From Azoarcus sp. (GTDB taxonomy: Bacteria; Pseudomonadota; Gammaproteobacteria; Burkholderiales; Rhodocyclaceae): a stretch of DNA of 11,242 bases. Under the pieces are notes generated by a model. It did not search any database. It was not told where the DNA came from and saw only the letters and a list, made by a program, of their open reading frames with translations. The stretch covers positions 1 to 11,242 of the forward strand of contig JAIRLA010000183.1 in the NCBI GenBank assembly GCA_031259795.1, read 5' to 3'. The translations under genes and the position numbers were made by a program. Shown piece after piece: positions 1-7,687 of the stretch; the first letter of the stretch is position 1, and the number at the start of each line of letters is the position of its first letter.

Positions 1-24
1 ATGACGAGTTTTTACGATGAACTC

Positions 25-49
25 CCCTCCCCCGCTTGGCGGGGGAGGG
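25..49. repeat. Strong GC-rich hairpin, probable dispersed palindromic repeat
   Basis: Bases 25-35 are the exact reverse complement of 39-49, giving an 11-bp perfect stem of C and G runs with a 3-base loop (TTG). No T-run follows on either strand, so it is not a typical intrinsic terminator. Hairpins of this kind are common as dispersed intergenic repeats in high-GC proteobacteria, and that is the likeliest reading. It could also help end transcription or protect a transcript 3' end from the gene to the left, which is outside the window. Confidence 0.6.
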
Positions 50-74
50 TGCCCGAAGGGCGGGAGAGGGCGTT

Positions 75-254
75 GTTCCAACCGGCGCGCAGCGCCGCTG
101 ATTTGCACTGCCGCATGGATTGCCACGTCGCTTTGCTCCTCGCAATGACGAGGGAAAAAGTGCCTCTCGCCATGGCCTCCCCCCTCGTCATTGCGAGGGC
201 CGCAGGCCCGCGGTAATCCAGTGCGTTCCATCCGGCGCGCAGCGCCGCTGGTTT
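75..254. repeat. Direct repeat pair, copies at 75-104 and 225-254
   Basis: Bases 75-100 and 225-250 match at 25 of 26 positions, and the similarity continues weakly for four more bases. Each copy contains a small palindrome (CGGCGC-GCA-GCGCCG, a 6-bp stem with a 3-base loop). The copies flank the inverted repeat pair at 116-220, so the block is built of nested repeat units. No coding function is evident. This looks like a compound intergenic repeat; copies elsewhere in the genome would be expected. Confidence 0.65.
116..220. repeat. Inverted pair of 39-bp intergenic repeat units (116-154 and 182-220)
   Basis: Bases 138-154 are the perfect reverse complement of 182-198 (17 bp), and the outer ends 116-121 and 215-220 also pair. 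Both copies are exactly 39 bases, so they are two inverted copies of one unit with a diverged middle and a 27-base spacer. The unit, with GGATT at one end and CGCAATGACG near the other, resembles a widely dispersed bacterial intergenic repeat (recalled from general knowledge, not searched). No transposase gene is present; it may be a non-autonomous or REP-like element. Confidence 0.65.
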
Positions 255-352
255 CGTTTTCCAGATCGTCTACCCTATCCATGTCATGGCCTCGGCATTC
301 ATGCTCTCTTTGTCAGGGTGTAGCGTATTGCTCACGGATTATGTCATATTGA

Positions 353-374
353 CGGCCCGCTCGCAGGCGGGCCG
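353..374 (-). terminator. Terminator-like hairpin downstream of hcp
   Basis: An 8-bp perfect GC-rich stem (353-360 with 367-374) and a 6-base loop lie 11 bases beyond the hcp stop codon. On the minus strand the bases after the stem are AT-rich (TCAATATGACATAA) but not a true T-run. The position suits the end of the T6SS operon or a stabiliser of the abundant hcp message 3' end. Termination by this hairpin alone is uncertain. Confidence 0.5.
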
Positions 375-385
375 CTGGAAACGCC

Positions 386-889
386 TCATGCGATTACTTT
401 GTTGGTGGTGAGATCCCAACCCGTGGCGATGTTGCCGCCGCCTACGCCATCCGCGCGCTGCTGCTGGGTGTACGTCCATTTGATCGTGCCGTATGAAAAG
501 TGGACGGTCTCCAGCGGGAAACCATCTTCGGCGGTCGAGGACGCCCCCTTCGGCTCGATGCGGGAGACGATGACCTGTTCGAGCACGATCTGCATGTATT
601 TGACCTTGTCGCCCCCGGCGCGGCACAGGTCGATGGTGACGGTCTTGATGTGCTTGCCGGTGCAGGCGGCCTCGTAGAGCTTGGGACTGGCCTTGTCGAT
701 CAGGTGGGTGATCTCGAAGGGCGCGTGATTGACGCGCTCGGCGGTGGCACCGCCGACCGAGGAGGCGGTGGCCGAGGCCGGTTGCTCGATCAGGTGCCTG
801 AACGAGAGGATTTCGACCCAGTCCTTGTGGGCCGCGTCGGTCGATTCACCGGGAATGCCGTCGATTTGAATGAATGCGTCGAATGCCAT
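386..889 (-). CDS. hcp: Hcp (TssD), T6SS inner-tube protein
   Basis: The product is 167 aa, the usual Hcp size. Hcp forms stacked hexameric rings inside the TssBC sheath and is expelled with the spike; it also chaperones some effectors. The protein opens MAFDAFIQIDGIPGEST, the typical Hcp start, followed by a conserved central part (a KLYEAACTGKHIKTVTIDLCRA-type strand-turn region near residues 70-91) and a late GTIKWTY strand near 134-140. The ATG at 889 is chosen because AGGAGA lies 7-8 bases upstream and the family N-terminus begins there; the frame stays open far upstream but without Hcp similarity. It is the last gene of the minus-strand T6SS operon, 116 bases after tssC, a gap that may allow separate control or processing for higher expression. 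No C-terminal effector extension is present, so this is a structural Hcp. Confidence 0.97.
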   Translation of the reverse strand: MAFDAFIQIDGIPGESTDAAHKDWVEILSFRHLIEQPASATASSVGGATAERVNHAPFEITHLIDKASPKLYEAACTGKHIKTVTIDLCRAGGDKVKYMQIVLEQVIVSRIEPKGASSTAEDGFPLETVHFSYGTIKWTYTQQQRADGVGGGNIATGWDLTTNKVIA

Positions 890-925
890 TGCTGCTTCTC
901 CTGAAGTGATGGAGGTGGGATGAAA

Positions 926-945
926 CTGCCGTTTTGTCGCGGCAG
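926..945 (-). other. Small hairpin in the hcp leader
   Basis: A 6-bp stem (926-931 with 940-945) and an 8-base loop lie between tssC and hcp. On the minus strand the stem is followed by TTTC, so it could act as a weak attenuator of tssC readthrough, a processing site, or a 5' stabiliser of an hcp message. The stem is short and chance formation is possible. Confidence 0.3.
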
Positions 946-952
946 GACTGCG

Positions 953-990
953 AAAACATGTGTTCCAAGAAAAACAGGTGTTCCAGAAAA
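953..990. repeat. Short tandem repeat (18-base period) upstream of hcp
   Basis: Bases 953-967 and 971-985 match at 14 of 15 positions (AAAACA, T or G, GTGTTCCA), each followed by an A-rich stretch. The period is 18 bases. It lies in the tssC-hcp gap, where a separate hcp promoter or regulator site might be. It could be a pair of protein-binding sites, or a simple local duplication. No convincing sigma-70 or sigma-54 promoter overlaps it. Confidence 0.5.
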
Positions 991-1005
991 TGGGTGCGTC
1001 ATCTT

Positions 1006-2499
1006 TCAGCGCGCCGGTTGCGGCAGTTCGGCCACCAGGCGCAGGGAAATCGTCAGTTCGTCGAGCTGGTAGTGCGGGCGCAGGAAGGCCACGGCGCGAT
1101 ACGCGCCCGGCTTGCCCGGCACTTCCACCACGTCGACGCGCGCTTCGCGCAAGGGGTGCTTGGCCTTGGCTTCCTGGGGTGCGGTGTCGTCCAGCGAGAC
1201 GTACTGCCGCAGCCAGGTGTTCAGGTAGTTCTGCACGTCCTGGCGCGAGGCGAAGGAGCCGATCTTGTCGCGCATGATCGCTTTCATGTAGTGGGCGATC
1301 CGCGAGGTGGCGAAGATGTAGGGCAACTGGGTCGATAGCCGCGCGTTGGCGTTGGCGCTGTCGGTGTTGTAGCTCTTGGCCTTTTGCACCGACTGGCCGC
1401 CGAAGAAGGCGGCGTAGTCGGTGTCCTTGCAGTGCACGAGCGCGGTGAAGCCGAGGTCGGAGAGCACTTTTTCGGTGCGGTCGGTGATGGCGACTTCGGT
1501 CGGGCACTTGAGGGCGATTTCGCCGTCGTCGGTCAGGAAGGTGTGCGTGGGCAGGTCTTCGACCAGGCCGCCGCCTTCGACGCCGCGGATCGCGGCAAGC
1601 CATCCGTAGAGCGCGAAGGCGTTGGTGAGACGGGTGGCGTAGGCGTAGGCGGCGTTCGTCCACAGGTATTTGCCGTGGTCGGTGCCGTCGACGTCTTCCT
1701 CGAAGCCGAATTCTTCGACCGGCAGGGTCTTGGCGCCATAGGGCAGGCGGCCCAGCATGTGCGGCAGCACCAGGCCGACGTAGCGCGCGTCGTCGGATTC
1801 GCGGAACGACTTCCACTTTGCGTATTCGACCGTGTCGAAGACCTTGGCGAGATCGCGGGGGCGGCCGATGTCGGTCAGGCTCTCCAGCCCGAACAGGCTC
1901 GGCGCGGCCGAGCTGATGAAGGGGGCGTGCGAGGCGGCGGCGACGTGCGAGAGTTCTTCGAGCAGGTAGAAGTCCTCCGGATGGCGGGTGAATTCGTAGT
2001 CGCCGACGATCGCCGCGTAGGGCGCGCCGCCGAAGGTGCCGTACTCTTCTTCGTAGATTTTCTTGAACAGCGCGCTCTGGTCGAATTCCGGCGAGGCGCG
2101 GAAGTCCTTGACCAAATCCTTGCGGGAGGCGTTGAGCACCTTGATCTTGAGTTGCGTGCTGGTCTCGGACTCATGCACCAAATACTTCAGGCCGCGCCAG
2201 GAGGCTTCGAGCTTCTGGAAGTCGGCGTGGTGCATGATCTCGTTGAGCTGCGCCGAGATGAGCGCGTCGAGCTGCGCCACGCGCGCGTCGATGCTGGCCG
2301 ACAGGCTCTTGGAGACGGTCACGGCGCCGGTGAGCACCTGTCCGGCCAGTTCGGCGATCAAGTCCCGTGTCCGGCTTTTTTCGGTCTCGTTGGTCGCGGC
2401 CCGGCTTTGCTCGATGATGGTGTCGAGCAGGCTGGCCTGTGGCGCTTCGGCGGCGCGCGCTTCGGCCTCTGGCGCGGTGCGGGGTTCTTGTCCGGTCAT
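1006..2499 (-). CDS. tssC: TssC (VipB/ImpC), large T6SS sheath subunit
   Basis: The 497-aa product is full length for TssC (about 490-500 aa). TssC pairs with TssB to make the helical contractile sheath around the Hcp tube; contraction fires the needle and ClpV (TssH) recycles the sheath. After a variable Ala/Glu-rich N-terminus (1-22), recognisable family blocks appear: LLDTIIEQSR (24-33), SIDARVAQLDALISAQLNEI (69-88), ASWRGLKYLV, KKIYEEEYGTFGG near 145-157, and the C-terminal YQLDELTISLRLVAEL. The ATG at 2499 lies 3 bases after the tssB stop, with a GGAAGAGGAA ribosome-binding site inside the end of tssB, so the two sheath proteins are translationally coupled, as expected for subunits made in equal amounts. 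Its antisense strand is open for over 1200 bases, a high-GC codon-bias effect. Confidence 0.98.
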   Translation of the reverse strand: MTGQEPRTAPEAEARAAEAPQASLLDTIIEQSRAATNETEKSRTRDLIAELAGQVLTGAVTVSKSLSASIDARVAQLDALISAQLNEIMHHADFQKLEASWRGLKYLVHESETSTQLKIKVLNASRKDLVKDFRASPEFDQSALFKKIYEEEYGTFGGAPYAAIVGDYEFTRHPEDFYLLEELSHVAAASHAPFISSAAPSLFGLESLTDIGRPRDLAKVFDTVEYAKWKSFRESDDARYVGLVLPHMLGRLPYGAKTLPVEEFGFEEDVDGTDHGKYLWTNAAYAYATRLTNAFALYGWLAAIRGVEGGGLVEDLPTHTFLTDDGEIALKCPTEVAITDRTEKVLSDLGFTALVHCKDTDYAAFFGGQSVQKAKSYNTDSANANARLSTQLPYIFATSRIAHYMKAIMRDKIGSFASRQDVQNYLNTWLRQYVSLDDTAPQEAKAKHPLREARVDVVEVPGKPGAYRAVAFLRPHYQLDELTISLRLVAELPQPAR

Positions 2500-2502
2500 T
2501 GC

Positions 2503-3021
2503 TTATTCCTCTTCCTTCGCGGCCCGATCCTGGTTGATCCGGTTCAGTTGTTCGGTATCGCGCACGACGTTGTCGAGCAGTTCTTCGAGCTTGTCGTTGC
2601 CCAGCATCTTGTTGCGCAAATCCGATAGGCGTTGGCGCGCTTCGAGCAATTGCCGCAGCGGTTCGACTTGTTTGACGACGTTCTGCGGCTCGAAATCGGC
2701 CAGTTGCTCGAAATTGAGTTCCACCGACAGCTGGCTGTCGTCGTCGGTGAGCTTGTTGTCGACTTGCATCGCCAGGCGCGGCGCCATGCCACTGAGCACG
2801 TCGTCGAAATTGTCGCGGTCGATCTGGACGAACTTGCGATCCTTCAGCTTGGGCAGCGGTTTCGCGGGCTGGCCGGAATAGTCGCCGACGACGCCGAGTA
2901 CGAAGGGCAGCTCCTTGTTCTCGATGGCATCGCCGATTTCGACGTCGTAGGTGATCTGCACGCGCGGGGGACGGACGCGCGAGAGTTTTTGCTGCGTGTT
3001 TTTCTTGCCTTTAGTAGCCAC
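2503..3021 (-). CDS. tssB: TssB (VipA/ImpB), small T6SS sheath subunit
   Basis: The 172-aa product matches TssB length. TssB and TssC interdigitate to form the contractile sheath in the cytoplasm. The family signature is clear: a basic N-terminus (ATKGKKNTQQKLSRVRPPRVQITYDVE), a PFVLGVVGDYSG block near 40-50, a DRKFVQIDRDNFDDVL block near 61-76, and a charged helical C-terminus (LEARQRLSDLRNKM onward) that contributes to TssC contact. The start is GTG at 3021: the codon reads GTG on the minus strand, the family N-terminus begins directly after it, and the next in-frame ATG falls deep inside the conserved domain. A GAGG lies 4 bases upstream, a close spacing. The GTG start may reduce translation slightly. 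It follows tagF by 50 bases and precedes tssC by 3. Confidence 0.97.
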   Translation of the reverse strand: MATKGKKNTQQKLSRVRPPRVQITYDVEIGDAIENKELPFVLGVVGDYSGQPAKPLPKLKDRKFVQIDRDNFDDVLSGMAPRLAMQVDNKLTDDDSQLSVELNFEQLADFEPQNVVKQVEPLRQLLEARQRLSDLRNKMLGNDKLEELLDNVVRDTEQLNRINQDRAAKEEE

Positions 3022-3071
3022 GAAGAGCCTCGTTCAGTGAAGAAAGTGAGTGGAGATGCCGGATCGCCCGT

Positions 3072-4079
3072 TCATGCGGCATGGCGGGCAATCCCTGCGA
3101 TGGTTGAAAACAGGGCCGCGAGGCTCGCGCCGGGGTCTCGCAGTTGATGCTCGAGGGTGCGGGCGGCCTCGGCATAGGCCGGGTGCCGCCGCCACGAGGC
3201 GCCCTCGCCGACGTCGAGCGAGGACGAGGGGTCGGGCGCCGTCCCCCATAGCACGGCGAGGAAACGCTCGCTGAAGCGGCCCGGCGAGAGGGCGAGGAAA
3301 CGCCCGCCCTCGCGGCTCAGGGTGATGAAATCGGGGGCGCGGTTGTTTTTCTTGCCCGTCGCTTCCCGGTACAGCGCCAGCCAGACGGCCTGGTCCAGGA
3401 TGTCTTCCCCCGCGCCTCTGGACAGCGGCAGCAGGACGGCTTGCCGAGGGACGCTCGCGCCCAGGCGGCGCAGGAGGTTGGCGTGGAACACGAAGGCCAG
3501 CAGATGGTCGTCCAGCCCGGCTTGGTCCAGCCCGGCGCGCAAGCGGGCCGCCGATGTCCGCCTCACGTGGCGTTCCAGCACTTGCGAGGCCAGGTCGATG
3601 TCGGCCTGTGCATGCGGGTTGGGGGCGCACTGGGTTTCGAGATAGTGGCGGCATGCGTCCAGCTCCGCGGCGTCGTCCAGGATGCGCGCCAGGCGATCCC
3701 GCAGGCTGGCGAAGAACAGTTCGTTGGCGATCGAGAGTTCGGCGCAATAGGGCGCCACGGCGGCGGCGGGGAGAACGATGCCGGCCACCAGCGGATAATG
3801 CCGTCCGGATGCGTCGCGGCTGGGCCGCAGGACGCCGAAAAAGCACCAGCGCCCATCGTTCGAGGTGTAGTGGAAGTCGCTCGCGCCCGCGTCGAGGTAG
3901 CCTTGTCCGTCCCAATCCGCCTGCCCCTTGGCGAAGGCCAGGCTCCTGGCGAGTAGTTCGTCGCATTCCTGCACCGCGGGGTGATTGGTGTTGATGCGGA
4001 CGAAATCAGCCCGGCTCGGCAGCTTGCCGAACAGGGCGTATTGCGGGGCGTCACGAGTGGGCATGCAGGCAATGGACAT
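3072..4079 (-). CDS. tagF: TagF (ImpM family), T6SS-associated post-translational repressor
   Basis: The 335-aa product belongs to the T6SS-associated TagF/ImpM family. In Pseudomonas aeruginosa TagF holds the T6SS off post-translationally through Fha; in Agrobacterium a TagF domain is fused to the PppA phosphatase. Here it is a stand-alone, rather long TagF with no phosphatase domain. The N-terminal hallmark is present as ALFGKLPSRADFVRINTNHP (15-34), with Ala where Gly is frequent, followed by a RWCFFGVLRPSRD block (78-89) and an HYPLVAGIVLP strand (94-104). The C-terminal half (about 170-335) is less conserved and has an RFLALSPGRFSERFLAVLWG segment. The ATG at 4079 starts 8 bases after the tssM stop with a GGAG at the end of tssM; the frame is open further upstream inside tssM, but that part is out-of-frame shadow. 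A second ATG five codons in has no ribosome-binding site. Confidence 0.93.
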   Translation of the reverse strand: MSIACMPTRDAPQYALFGKLPSRADFVRINTNHPAVQECDELLARSLAFAKGQADWDGQGYLDAGASDFHYTSNDGRWCFFGVLRPSRDASGRHYPLVAGIVLPAAAVAPYCAELSIANELFFASLRDRLARILDDAAELDACRHYLETQCAPNPHAQADIDLASQVLERHVRRTSAARLRAGLDQAGLDDHLLAFVFHANLLRRLGASVPRQAVLLPLSRGAGEDILDQAVWLALYREATGKKNNRAPDFITLSREGGRFLALSPGRFSERFLAVLWGTAPDPSSSLDVGEGASWRRHPAYAEAARTLEHQLRDPGASLAALFSTIAGIARHAA

Positions 4080-4087
4080 CGTTTTTT

Positions 4088-7000
4088 CTACTCCGTGATG
4101 CGCCTTGGCAGGCTGACGCGGCCCAACGCCGCCAGTTGCATGGGGTTGATTCCTCCCACCATGCGGAAATTGAGCTTCACGGCGTCCCTCGTCCTGGTTT
4201 CGTCCGTTCTTGCGATGGGCCAGGCCAACTGCCCTTGTGTCATGATCTGGTCGAAGTCGCGGGCGCTTTCGCCGAACATGCGTATCAGGCCCATGCGCCC
4301 GGAGTGGCTGGAGATGACCGAGGTGAGGCCATTGAAGTCGACCACCTGGATGCGCACGCCCTCTTCTTCGCCGCCCGGCCATCTGAAGGTTTGCCAGGAC
4401 TGCGGCCCGTTTCGGTAGTGCAGGATCTGTTCGTCGATCTCGACCACGATTTCGGAGAGCCCCGGCGTGGGCACCGGCTGCAACTCGAAACGCGAGGCGC
4501 CGCCGCCGCGCGCCAGCGCGCCGCTCAACGCCAGCAGGCGCTCGGCGTTGCCCAGGAAGGCCGCATTGAACCGCACGCCGCGTTCCTGCCAAGTGCGCGG
4601 CACGATCTTGTTGCCGCGCCGGCTCACGAGACCGCCGAGGGATTCCTCGATAAAAACGGGGATCGTGCCTTCCCCGGATTTGATGAAGCTGGCGATTTCG
4701 TCCAGCGGCGCCTCGGTCTGTACATTCTGGAATGGGTATTTGTCCGCCAGCGTCCGCCAGATGTCGTAGACCTCGTTCTCCCAGAGCTGGTTGAGGTGTT
4801 CTTCCACGGGCGGGATCAATACGGCGTAACCCTGTAGCAGCGGTTGCACCAGCAGCGGACGCAGCAGTTCCCGCGATGCCGGGTCGGTCGCGGCAAGCAG
4901 TGTGCCGTCGATATATTTCAGGGCTTCGGCCAGTTCCGAACCGCTGCCGTCCAGCGTGGCTTTCATGAGCGCGCGCGCGGCCTTGTTCGTGTCGTCCGCG
5001 GCGGCGATCTGGCCGTATCTCGTCTTGAGCCTGGAGAGATGTTCCTGGTAGCCCGTCATCAGCGGCGAGGGTTTGTCCTCGCTGCTCAGGGCGGCAAGGA
5101 AGGCGAAACGTTGGCCCAGCGCGCCATGGCGGGCGCCGGGCGCCTCCTGGCCCGTGTTCGGCGCGCGGACATTGCCGCCGCGCAGCAGCCCGACCGTCCT
5201 CTCCAGCACCGATTGCCTGGCGGTTTCGACGCTCGCGGCAATCTGGCCCGGGTTGTCCCACGCCGTCTCGTAGGCGGCGCGGCGCAAGAGGATTTTGATG
5301 GGCGAGTTCTGCGGGTCGGAGAAGCGCGCCATCACTTGTTCGGCCCGCGTGATGCCGCCCAGGCTGCGGACAGTGACGCCGGGCAGGAATTTCGTCCAGG
5401 CATCCGCGTATTCGGCGCGGTACAGCGCCTCCAGGGCGGCCCGGTTCTCGCCGATGTCGCTGTCCTTGCCGGGATTGTCCTCGCCCGTCACGGCCAGTAC
5501 CCAGTCCTCGCCCTTGAGCGTGCCGCGGCTGGCCTCGGCGATGGCGTCGCGCAGGTATTTTTCCCAGGCATCGCGGGTAAAGGCGCCCGGCACTTCGCGC
5601 GCGCCAGCCAGCAGGCCGGCATCCCGTCCGCCCAGGATGTATTCGACCGTGAGCGAGGGGAATTTCGCGTTGGCGCGGTCCCTGAGCACGCTGTAGACGC
5701 GCTCCCTGGCCGATACCTGGGTCAATACGCTGCGCAAGGTCTTGCGCGCCTGCATGATGATGGCCTCGTCGTTGTCGATCAGCGGCAGATCCGGGGCCTG
5801 CAATTGGGAGAGGTAGTACCCCGCCACCTGGGCGGCATCGCTTTCGCCGCCGTCCGCCGCGACGTGTTGCGCTTCGAGGAACGGCTGCCAGTTGCGCGGC
5901 AGTTGTTCGGCCAGGTAGTTGGCCTCCAGCCGCGGACGCGAGGCGAGCATCAGATAGGTCTTGAGCGCGTCGTAGGCCGCATCGCTTGCGCCCTTGTCCG
6001 TCTCCGCGTCCACGCTCCACTCCGGCCCCAATTGCCCGAGCGCCGTCTCCAGCCGAGTCTGGATCGGCGTCAGCATGATGGCGCGCAAGGCGCTGAAGTA
6101 TTGCCGGCGCAGGGCGGTTTCCAATCCACGCCCCTGGTACAGCCCCATGCCGATCCGCCAGGGAACGCCTTCGAGACGGTGACGTTGCAGTTCTTCCAGC
6201 CGCGCTTGCAGCAGCACCAGTCCGCCGAGCCTGGCGGCCAATGAGTCGTCCGCGATCCGCGCGGCCGCCGTCGTCCGGTCTTTGGCGGCCAGGGCGATCA
6301 TTTCATCGTTGCCAAGCCAGGATTGGGTCAGCACGGCGGCAACGCCGCCCAGCGCCGCCAGCCCCGCCGTCATGCTCGCCAGACGCAGCCGATCCGCGCG
6401 TGGCCGGGTCTGTCGCGTGACCAGGTATTGGTCGGGGAAAATCACCTCCCGGAACAGGCCGCGCAGGAAATAGCCGCGCGTCGAGGCCGGCTGGGCGGGG
6501 CCAAAACCGCTGTGGCTGAGGTCGAACTGGCGCGACACCCGCGCCGCGCCGGCAATGCTCGGCTCGCCCGCTTGCAAGGCGCTGGTGAAATAGATGCCGC
6601 GCACCAGCGGCTTGGCGTGGTAGGGATCGTCTTCGTGCAGCAGTTCGACGAAGCGGCAGATCCCCTCTTTCAGCGCGTGGAATTCCAGCGGAAAGGCAAA
6701 CAGGGCTGGACGCGCGCCGGCGCCGCCGCGCGCCTGTCCGAGTTTTCCTTCGCCCATCCGCTTGAGACCGCGATACAGCAGTTCGTATTGTTCCGCGACC
6801 ACGCGGCGGATGTCGAACCCGGCGCCTTGCTCGTGCGACAGCGTCGCGCCCCAGACCCGGGCGCGCTCGTCTTCGCCGGCGTCCTCGAAGAACTGCGTGA
6901 AGCCGCCCAGCAAGTCCAGCTTGGTGAACATGAGGTAGACGGGCGCCTGCAAACCGAAAATGTCCTCGATTTCATGGACGCGCTCGCGGATCTGGCGGGC

Positions 7001-7687
7001 GTAGGCGGTGTAGCCGTCCGCCCGGTATTGCATCAGTTCGGGCAGGCTGGTCGCAACGATGATGCCGTTGACCGGCGCCTTGCTGCGATGGCGTTTCAAC
7101 AGAGCGAGAAAATCGAGCCATTCGCTGCGGTCGTCGGCCTCGGTCGAGTAGCGCCCGGCGGTGTCGAGCAGCACGCCCTCGGTCGAAAAGAACCAGTCGC
7201 AACTGCGCGTGCCGCCGATGCCCTGCACGGCGGCGTGGTTGTCGCCGAACGGGAAGGTGAGGCCCGACTGCAACAGGGCGGTGCTCTTGCCCGCCGACGG
7301 ATGACCGATGATCATGTACCAGGGCAGCTCGTACAGGGCGGCGTTCCCGCGCGCCTTGCCGAGCCGGGAAGTCTTGAGCGTGTGGATGGCCTCGAGCAGG
7401 CGCCTGCGCAATTCGTTGACTTCGGCGCGGCGCTCGGCGCTTGCCCTGACCACCGCGTCGTCGGCCTGGCGCAGGAGCATTTTCTCGACCAGCCACCCGG
7501 CGCGGCTGGACAACAGGCGTCCGATGAGCAGCGATACGCCCCACAGCAGCGCCACGGCAATGATCCACGTCACCCGCCGCTCGACGCCGTCCAGTCCGAA
7601 CAACGGGCCGGCGAACCAGATCAGCGCGATCAGGATCAGGCAACCGAGCGCCGAGGCGAGCGCCGCGCTTTTGAGCCGGAGCTTCAT
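4088..7687 (-). CDS. tssM: TssM (IcmF/ImpL), T6SS inner-membrane core protein
   Basis: The 1199-aa product is full length for TssM, which with TssL and TssJ forms the trans-envelope complex that docks the baseplate. Two N-terminal membrane spans (about 10-30 and 39-60) precede a cytoplasmic nucleotide-binding domain with Walker A GHPSAGKST (G128, G133, K134, S135), a Walker B-like LLDTAGRY (D175) and FTKLD (254-258). A third span (about 434-457) leads to the long periplasmic region that reaches the outer-membrane lipoprotein TssJ. The intact Walker A suggests a nucleotide-using TssM, unlike some homologues that have lost it. The ATG at 7687 overlaps the kinase stop codon as ATGA, showing translational coupling; the same frame stays open upstream inside the kinase gene, but the family N-terminus fits 7687. 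tagF follows after 8 bases. The partners tssJ and tssL are not in this window. Confidence 0.97.
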   Translation of the reverse strand: MKLRLKSAALASALGCLILIALIWFAGPLFGLDGVERRVTWIIAVALLWGVSLLIGRLLSSRAGWLVEKMLLRQADDAVVRASAERRAEVNELRRRLLEAIHTLKTSRLGKARGNAALYELPWYMIIGHPSAGKSTALLQSGLTFPFGDNHAAVQGIGGTRSCDWFFSTEGVLLDTAGRYSTEADDRSEWLDFLALLKRHRSKAPVNGIIVATSLPELMQYRADGYTAYARQIRERVHEIEDIFGLQAPVYLMFTKLDLLGGFTQFFEDAGEDERARVWGATLSHEQGAGFDIRRVVAEQYELLYRGLKRMGEGKLGQARGGAGARPALFAFPLEFHALKEGICRFVELLHEDDPYHAKPLVRGIYFTSALQAGEPSIAGAARVSRQFDLSHSGFGPAQPASTRGYFLRGLFREVIFPDQYLVTRQTRPRADRLRLASMTAGLAALGGVAAVLTQSWLGNDEMIALAAKDRTTAAARIADDSLAARLGGLVLLQARLEELQRHRLEGVPWRIGMGLYQGRGLETALRRQYFSALRAIMLTPIQTRLETALGQLGPEWSVDAETDKGASDAAYDALKTYLMLASRPRLEANYLAEQLPRNWQPFLEAQHVAADGGESDAAQVAGYYLSQLQAPDLPLIDNDEAIIMQARKTLRSVLTQVSARERVYSVLRDRANAKFPSLTVEYILGGRDAGLLAGAREVPGAFTRDAWEKYLRDAIAEASRGTLKGEDWVLAVTGEDNPGKDSDIGENRAALEALYRAEYADAWTKFLPGVTVRSLGGITRAEQVMARFSDPQNSPIKILLRRAAYETAWDNPGQIAASVETARQSVLERTVGLLRGGNVRAPNTGQEAPGARHGALGQRFAFLAALSSEDKPSPLMTGYQEHLSRLKTRYGQIAAADDTNKAARALMKATLDGSGSELAEALKYIDGTLLAATDPASRELLRPLLVQPLLQGYAVLIPPVEEHLNQLWENEVYDIWRTLADKYPFQNVQTEAPLDEIASFIKSGEGTIPVFIEESLGGLVSRRGNKIVPRTWQERGVRFNAAFLGNAERLLALSGALARGGGASRFELQPVPTPGLSEIVVEIDEQILHYRNGPQSWQTFRWPGGEEEGVRIQVVDFNGLTSVISSHSGRMGLIRMFGESARDFDQIMTQGQLAWPIARTDETRTRDAVKLNFRMVGGINPMQLAALGRVSLPRRITE

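Noticed and set aside
1..216. A 71-codon frame at the left edge
   Set aside because: It is made of palindromic intergenic repeats rather than coding sequence.
950..968. A sigma-54-like site (TGGAAC then CGC on the minus strand) upstream of hcp
   Set aside because: The distance between the GG and GC elements is about 15 bases rather than the required 12, so it does not fit.
386..1816. A 476-codon minus-strand frame that includes hcp
   Set aside because: Only 386-889 has Hcp similarity and a ribosome-binding site. The upstream part lies out of frame inside tssC and reads as Arg/Ala-rich shadow.
1384..2628. A 414-codon plus-strand frame opposite tssC and tssB
   Set aside because: Antisense shadow of conserved sheath genes, rich in Gly/Val/Arg/Asp as expected from codon bias.
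4080..6020. Upstream extension of the tagF frame through tssM
   Set aside because: The TagF family N-terminus begins at 4079 with a suitable spacing; the rest is low-complexity Arg/Gly/Ala shadow of tssM.
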